Source: an uncultured Bacteroidota bacterium | Lineage (GTDB): Bacteria > Bacteroidota > Bacteroidia > Flavobacteriales > Flavobacteriaceae | Length of the DNA: 33,039 nucleotides | Assembly (NCBI GenBank): GCA_903819815.1 | Contig: CAIJFC010000191.1 | Span: 1-33,039, forward strand | Direction: 5' to 3' | Part shown: positions 28,264 through 33,039 of the stretch, piece by piece | Numbering within the stretch: the first letter of the stretch is position 1 | Layout of the letters: every line of letters starts with the position of its first letter | Position numbers and translations under genes: made by a program | The notes under the pieces: generated by a model | The model's database searches: none | Told to the model about the DNA's origin: nothing | What the model saw: only the letters and a program-made list of their open reading frames with translations

Positions 28264-29748
28264 ATGGAAAAAGAACTTACATTAGAACAAATTCAAAACT
28301 TTAAAGGAAAATATCCAAAACAACTTTGGTATTTATTTACTGTAGAAATGTGGGAACGCTTCTGCTTTTATGGAATGCGTGGTGTATTAACCTTTTTTAT
28401 GGTTGATCAGTTATTATTAAAAGATGATGCCGCTAATTTGCAATATGGAGCAATTCAGGCATTTGTTTATGCGTTTACTTTTATTGGAGGAATCTTTGCG
28501 GATAAAGTTTTAGGCTTCAAAAAATCTTTATTTTTCGGTGGAATTGTAATGATTCTTGGAAATTTACTAATCGCATTTGCTCCTCAACAAATGTTCTATT
28601 ATGGAATAGCATTTTCAATTATTGGAACAGGATTTTTTAAACCAAACATATCTTCAATGGTTGGTGAATTATACCATGAAAAAGATCCGAGAAGAGATGC
28701 AGGTTACGGAATGTTTTATGCTGGTATAAATATTGGAGGACTGTTTGGAGGAGCTCTTTGTATTTATTTAGGAAAATTTCACTCTTGGACATTGTGTTTT
28801 TTGGCAGCTGCAATTGTAATGATTGCGGGATTAGTAACTTTTTTATTTACAAAAAAGCATCTTGGACCAATTGGAGATTCTCCACTTTTGGCCTTGCCAG
28901 AATCTAAAAGAAAAGTTAGAGAAATAGCAGTTTATGCTGGTTCGCTTTTAAGTATTCCATTTATTTATACAATGGTAATTAATACAGATTATACAGATTA
29001 CTTCATGTATACAATCGGAATAATTGCTATTGGATATTTTATTTTTGAATTATTAAAATTGGGAGAAGTAAGTTTGCAAAAAAAACTAATAGCTGCTTTT
29101 TCTTTTATCTTTTTCTACTTTTTATTTAATGCAATTTATGAACAAAGTGGAGGTTCATTATCACTTTTTGCCAAAGATAATTTAAATAATAATTTACTTG
29201 GATTCACAATTGATCCAAATATAGTAAACAATAGCTCCAATACTTTTTTTGTAATTATTTTAAGTCCTTTAATCGGATTATTATGGTTGTGGTTGGCAAA
29301 AAAGAAAATAGAACCTAATACATTAATTAAATTTGGAATAGGGTTTTTATTTCTTTCAGCTTCTTTCTTTTTATTTTATTACACTAAATTTTTTGCAAAT
29401 TTTGAAGGATTGACATCATTAAATCTTTTTACATTTGCCTATTTTGTGACTACAATTGGAGAACTTTGTCTAGGTCCAATCGGAATGTCTATAATAACAA
29501 AATTATCACCAAAAAGATTGTTTGGAATGATGATGGGATTATGGTTTTTAGCAAGTGCTTTTGGTCAATTAGCTGCAGGAAAATTAGGCGCAGCAATTTC
29601 ACAATCAAATGGTGGAACGACTTTGTTATCTAAATTGCAATCTTATACAGATGGATATTATACATTGGCTATTTACGCTCTAATTGCGGGTGTGATTTTA
29701 ATAGTAATTTCACCTTTTATTAAAAAATTAATGCAAGAAGTCAAATAA
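28264..29748 (+). CDS. Peptide MFS transporter (POT family) 3
   Basis: EMWERFCFYGMRGVLTFF, IGTGFFKPNISSMVGELY, AIYEQSGGSL, LGPIGMSIITKLSPKR. Confidence 0.94.
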   Translation: MEKELTLEQIQNFKGKYPKQLWYLFTVEMWERFCFYGMRGVLTFFMVDQLLLKDDAANLQYGAIQAFVYAFTFIGGIFADKVLGFKKSLFFGGIVMILGNLLIAFAPQQMFYYGIAFSIIGTGFFKPNISSMVGELYHEKDPRRDAGYGMFYAGINIGGLFGGALCIYLGKFHSWTLCFLAAAIVMIAGLVTFLFTKKHLGPIGDSPLLALPESKRKVREIAVYAGSLLSIPFIYTMVINTDYTDYFMYTIGIIAIGYFIFELLKLGEVSLQKKLIAAFSFIFFYFLFNAIYEQSGGSLSLFAKDNLNNNLLGFTIDPNIVNNSSNTFFVIILSPLIGLLWLWLAKKKIEPNTLIKFGIGFLFLSASFFLFYYTKFFANFEGLTSLNLFTFAYFVTTIGELCLGPIGMSIITKLSPKRLFGMMMGLWFLASAFGQLAAGKLGAAISQSNGGTTLLSKLQSYTDGYYTLAIYALIAGVILIVISPFIKKLMQEVK

Positions 29749-29799
29749 ATTTCCGATATTTCGGAACTATTTAAAGATATTAATTTAATATTCATTGAA

Positions 29800-30261
29800 A
29801 TGAAAAAAATACTTTTAACACTATTGTTTATTCTGGGTTCTTATGCCGTTGAAGCACAAGAATTAGTGTGGAATAATAATCTTAAAAATTCTATTGAAAT
29901 TTCTAATAAAACTAAAAAGCCACTTTTGCTTTTCTTTACAGGAAGTGATTGGTGCGGATGGTGCATTCGACTTCAAACAGAAGTATTTAAAACCCCTGAA
30001 TTCAAAAAATGGGCCAATGATAATGTGGTTCTAGTGGAATTGGATTTTCCAAGAAGAACCGTTTTAGCACCTGAAATTACAGAACAAAACAATCAATTGC
30101 AACAGTTTTTTGCCGTTCAAGGATACCCGACAGTTTGGTTTGTTAATGCAACACTAAATGACGGAAAAATCAATATGGACAAATTAGGCAACACAGGATA
30201 TTTGGCTGGCGGACCGAAAGTTTGGCTAGAAACTGCCAATGGAATTTTGAAAAAGAAATAA
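29800..30261 (+). CDS. Thioredoxin family protein (exported, CGWC active site)
   Basis: Signal peptide MKKILLTLLFILGSYAVEAQ; LLLFFTGSDWCGWCIRLQTEVF; GYPTVWFVN cis-Pro region. Confidence 0.9.
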   Translation: MKKILLTLLFILGSYAVEAQELVWNNNLKNSIEISNKTKKPLLLFFTGSDWCGWCIRLQTEVFKTPEFKKWANDNVVLVELDFPRRTVLAPEITEQNNQLQQFFAVQGYPTVWFVNATLNDGKINMDKLGNTGYLAGGPKVWLETANGILKKK

Positions 30262-30263
30262 AA

Positions 30264-32300
30264 TTAGTTAACCCTATAAAATCCCTTTTCTGCAGTAGCG
30301 TGAAAAGGGATTTTCTTTTTGGCACAAATTCCTTTCCAAAGTTGGATAGTGGTTTTAATATTGGAGGCATCTGCAACAATTAATTTCGGACGATTTATTT
30401 CAATTAATCGCTCTAAATTTATTTTTGGTGACTGCCTTAAAATAATAATGTCTGGATTTATTTCTTTTGAATAAATACCTAAACTATCAATCACCAATAT
30501 CTTTTTATCTTTGAAATAATACAAATTTTGAATTTTATTTATGCTATTTACTTTGCTGTTGTTGGCAATTAAGTACGATTTTAAAGAGGTATTGAAAGCT
30601 ATTTTATTAGTAATACTATCATTGCCATAAACCGCCACCTCATTTCCATTTCTCTCCGTAATGAGTGTATTTTTCCAGCTATTAAAAACAATCCATTCGT
30701 GTTGATTTTCAATTTCCAAGTGGGTTATGAATTGCGTCGATTGTAATAGCAACAAACTAAATAATGCAACTACAATTTTAGGATAAGTTGGTTTTTTAAA
30801 CAAAATAATAAGCGTTATTATTAGCAGGTACAAACAAAATAAGGTTTGCCAATTAATAGGAATATCCTTAATAATAAATTGCTCAAATGATGCCACCCAA
30901 TTGATAATTTTGTTCAAATAATAGATGCAAAATTCTAGTGATTTCATGGTTATAATCGGAACAAAATCAAAAGCTGCCAATACCATTACGAGAACTCCCA
31001 AGCCCATAATTACAATTAAAAATGGAATTATAATTAAATTAGTAATAAAAAACAAACCAGGGAATTGATGAAAGTAGAAAATACTCAGCGGAAAAGCACC
31101 GATTTGAGCTGCAAAAGACACCGTTAAAATGTCCCAAAAGTAATTGACAATTTTGTTTTTGGGTGTCCATATATTAGACAATAAAGGTTGTAGCCACAAA
31201 ATAAAAAATAGTGATAAGTAACTCAATTGAAATCCAACATCAAATAAAAAGTAAGGTTGAAAAAATAAAATTAGAAACATCGAAACTAATAAAGTATGGA
31301 AAATATTGGTACTTCTTTTTAAATACATTCCCACGGCTACAAACGAAAACATGGTTACAGAACGAATAACCGACGGTGAAAGTCCCGCCAAAATTGCAAA
31401 GCCCCAAAGACAAATTATAATTATGATTAATCGAATGGTGTTTCCTAGTTTGTTTTTTGGGATTGGTTTTAACAAAAATGTCAGAAATAGCAATATAAAT
31501 CCTACGTGCAGACCTGAAACTGACAGAATGTGAATTGCTCCAGCATATTGATAATCGTTTAGTATTTCTTTTGAAATATCTTGTTGTTGCCCTAATATAA
31601 GCGCGCTAACCACTTGTAATTCGTCTTTGGAAAAATTATTTTTTTCTAAGTTGGTTATTATTTTATTTCTAAGATGATCTGAATAATACCAGATATTTTT
31701 GTCAATTTTATCGTTAATTTTAATCGAATTGGTTTTGGCATAAATTTGAGCAAAAATAGATTTATTGTTCAAGTATTTACCATAATCAAATTGGTTTGGG
31801 TTTAGTGGGTTTTTATTTATTACAAGTTTGCCACTAATTTGAATTCGGCTCCCAATTTGAATTCTTGAATTTTCTTGGGTTTTTGGAATTTGTACTAGAA
31901 TTTTTCCAGAACAGTTTTTATTGTCAATTCTATTTACCAATCCGATAAATTTATCAGTTACAGAATTACTTTTTAATTTTTCCCTTACTACAACTTCTAT
32001 ACAGTGATTTTCATTTTCATTTAATATTAAATTTACATAATTACCATCATTATAGCGTTCATTATGAATTACTTGAGTTAAACATCCAATTAGAAAAAAC
32101 AAAATATAGGTGGCTATTCCAAAATAAATTTTTTGGATAAAATCTCGTTTTGATAAATATAAAGTCAAAATAAATGGAACGAGAAATATTCCTGTAATTA
32201 TGAAAGTAGTGGTTGGTTTTGGATTGAAATTGTAGGAAAATACAATTCCAAATATAAACCAGATGGTAATTTTCATTAAAGGAAATTGAAGTATTTTCAT
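30264..32300 (-). CDS. comEC: ComEC/Rec2 family competence protein (DUF4131 plus competence domain)
   Basis: GAIHILSVSGLHVGFILLFLTFLL, AGLSPSVIRSVTMF, N-terminal DUF4131-like region, polytopic membrane protein. Confidence 0.9.
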   Translation of the reverse strand: MKILQFPLMKITIWFIFGIVFSYNFNPKPTTTFIITGIFLVPFILTLYLSKRDFIQKIYFGIATYILFFLIGCLTQVIHNERYNDGNYVNLILNENENHCIEVVVREKLKSNSVTDKFIGLVNRIDNKNCSGKILVQIPKTQENSRIQIGSRIQISGKLVINKNPLNPNQFDYGKYLNNKSIFAQIYAKTNSIKINDKIDKNIWYYSDHLRNKIITNLEKNNFSKDELQVVSALILGQQQDISKEILNDYQYAGAIHILSVSGLHVGFILLFLTFLLKPIPKNKLGNTIRLIIIIICLWGFAILAGLSPSVIRSVTMFSFVAVGMYLKRSTNIFHTLLVSMFLILFFQPYFLFDVGFQLSYLSLFFILWLQPLLSNIWTPKNKIVNYFWDILTVSFAAQIGAFPLSIFYFHQFPGLFFITNLIIIPFLIVIMGLGVLVMVLAAFDFVPIITMKSLEFCIYYLNKIINWVASFEQFIIKDIPINWQTLFCLYLLIITLIILFKKPTYPKIVVALFSLLLLQSTQFITHLEIENQHEWIVFNSWKNTLITERNGNEVAVYGNDSITNKIAFNTSLKSYLIANNSKVNSINKIQNLYYFKDKKILVIDSLGIYSKEINPDIIILRQSPKINLERLIEINRPKLIVADASNIKTTIQLWKGICAKKKIPFHATAEKGFYRVN
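30278..30314 (+). terminator. Hairpin terminator for the thioredoxin transcript, inside the 3' end of comEC
   Basis: aaaatcccttttc-tgcagtagcgt-gaaaagggatttt: 13-bp perfect arms, followed by ctttttgg. Confidence 0.7.
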
Positions 32301-32328
32301 TCTCCTAATGTAGTCTTTTTATTAGACT

Positions 32329-32997
32329 TTAAAAGGAAGTATAAACTCGGTTTACTTGAGCGAAAGTTCTTTTGTAATATGCATCTTTGGTGGAAGATAT
32401 TTTTACCCCATTTGAAGAAGAAGAATGAATAAATTTAATTTCATTTTCCAATACTTCCACAACCATTCCAACATGATTTATTATTTTCCGGCCATTGGTT
32501 TTGAAAAATATTAAATCCCCTTTTCTGATTTCATCGGGTTTCAAAACAGTACCTAAATTTGACATTTCATTGGATGATCTAGGTAGTAATATATTAAATT
32601 TACTAAAAGTATAAAACATTAATCCAGAACAATCAAAACCATTTGGAGTGGTCCCGCCCGTTCTATAATTTACACCTAAATTTGCTGTAGCGGTATTAAT
32701 TAATTGCTCAGCTAAATAACTTGAATCATTATTGTTAACAATATAATCTTCTGAGTTTTCATTAGTACTTAACCTGCTTTTTATGTCAACTTTTTGACTT
32801 GTTTCTGAAGTTGCTGTTTCAATTTTATTTTCAAGAACTTTCTTCTTTTTCTTCTCAGGTTTTATAACTACTGAGTTTTCAGGTTTTTTGTATAAACCCT
32901 GTTTTTCAGCCTCAGATTTAGAGGTAACTATCACTGAAGTTGTTTTACAACTAGTAAATACGATGAACAATAATAAAATAAGGATGACTTTTTTCAA
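32329..32997 (-). CDS. C40 family peptidase (NlpC/P60) lipoprotein
   Basis: GFDCSGLMFYTF (Cys), INHVGMVVE (His), lipoprotein signal KKVILILLLFIVFTSCKTT; the ORF track start 33015 is a TTG, an internal TTG at 32997 is preferred here. Confidence 0.87.
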   Translation of the reverse strand: MKKVILILLLFIVFTSCKTTSVIVTSKSEAEKQGLYKKPENSVVIKPEKKKKKVLENKIETATSETSQKVDIKSRLSTNENSEDYIVNNNDSSYLAEQLINTATANLGVNYRTGGTTPNGFDCSGLMFYTFSKFNILLPRSSNEMSNLGTVLKPDEIRKGDLIFFKTNGRKIINHVGMVVEVLENEIKFIHSSSSNGVKISSTKDAYYKRTFAQVNRVYTSF

Positions 32998-33039
32998 GGC
33001 TATTATTTTATGCAAATTTATGCAATTATTTTTAATCGG

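Noticed and set aside
29751-29766. ttccga-tatt-tcggaa hairpin after POT3 as a terminator
   Set aside because: Only a 6-bp stem with no T-run after it; insufficient to call a terminator.

Overview
AT-rich chromosomal window with the gene content and promoter style of a Flavobacterium-like Bacteroidota. From left to right: (1) a tight + strand run of six exported proteins (48-9135): two LPP20-like lipoproteins, the second fused to a probable C-terminal beta-barrel; a 9-repeat WG lipoprotein; a WG+TPR protein; a Cys-containing secreted protein; and a small secreted protein with a lysozyme-superfamily-like 'PE...FGPFQMK' signature. (2) A - strand MBOAT / DHHW (AlgJ/AlgX-like) / SGNH-LysM O-acetylation module. 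(3) tRNA-Phe(GAA) with a recognisable Bacteroidota promoter and a terminator. (4) A housekeeping run coaX, OM protein, lptC, small TM protein, CNNM/CorC-like CBS protein, PpiD/SurA-like PPIase. (5) A mevalonate-pathway pair (GYDIA GHMP kinase, class II HMG-CoA reductase). (6) DPP-IV followed by three tandem POT peptide transporters and a CGWC thioredoxin-like protein. (7) comEC and a lipoprotein NlpC/P60 peptidase. The best candidates for undescribed biology are the six-gene envelope cluster, the SGNH-LysM O-acetylation module, and the middle POT paralog, which has Glu->Lys at the TM7 'EQ' position plus a large periplasmic insertion. No CRISPR, IS element, phage or rRNA was seen.
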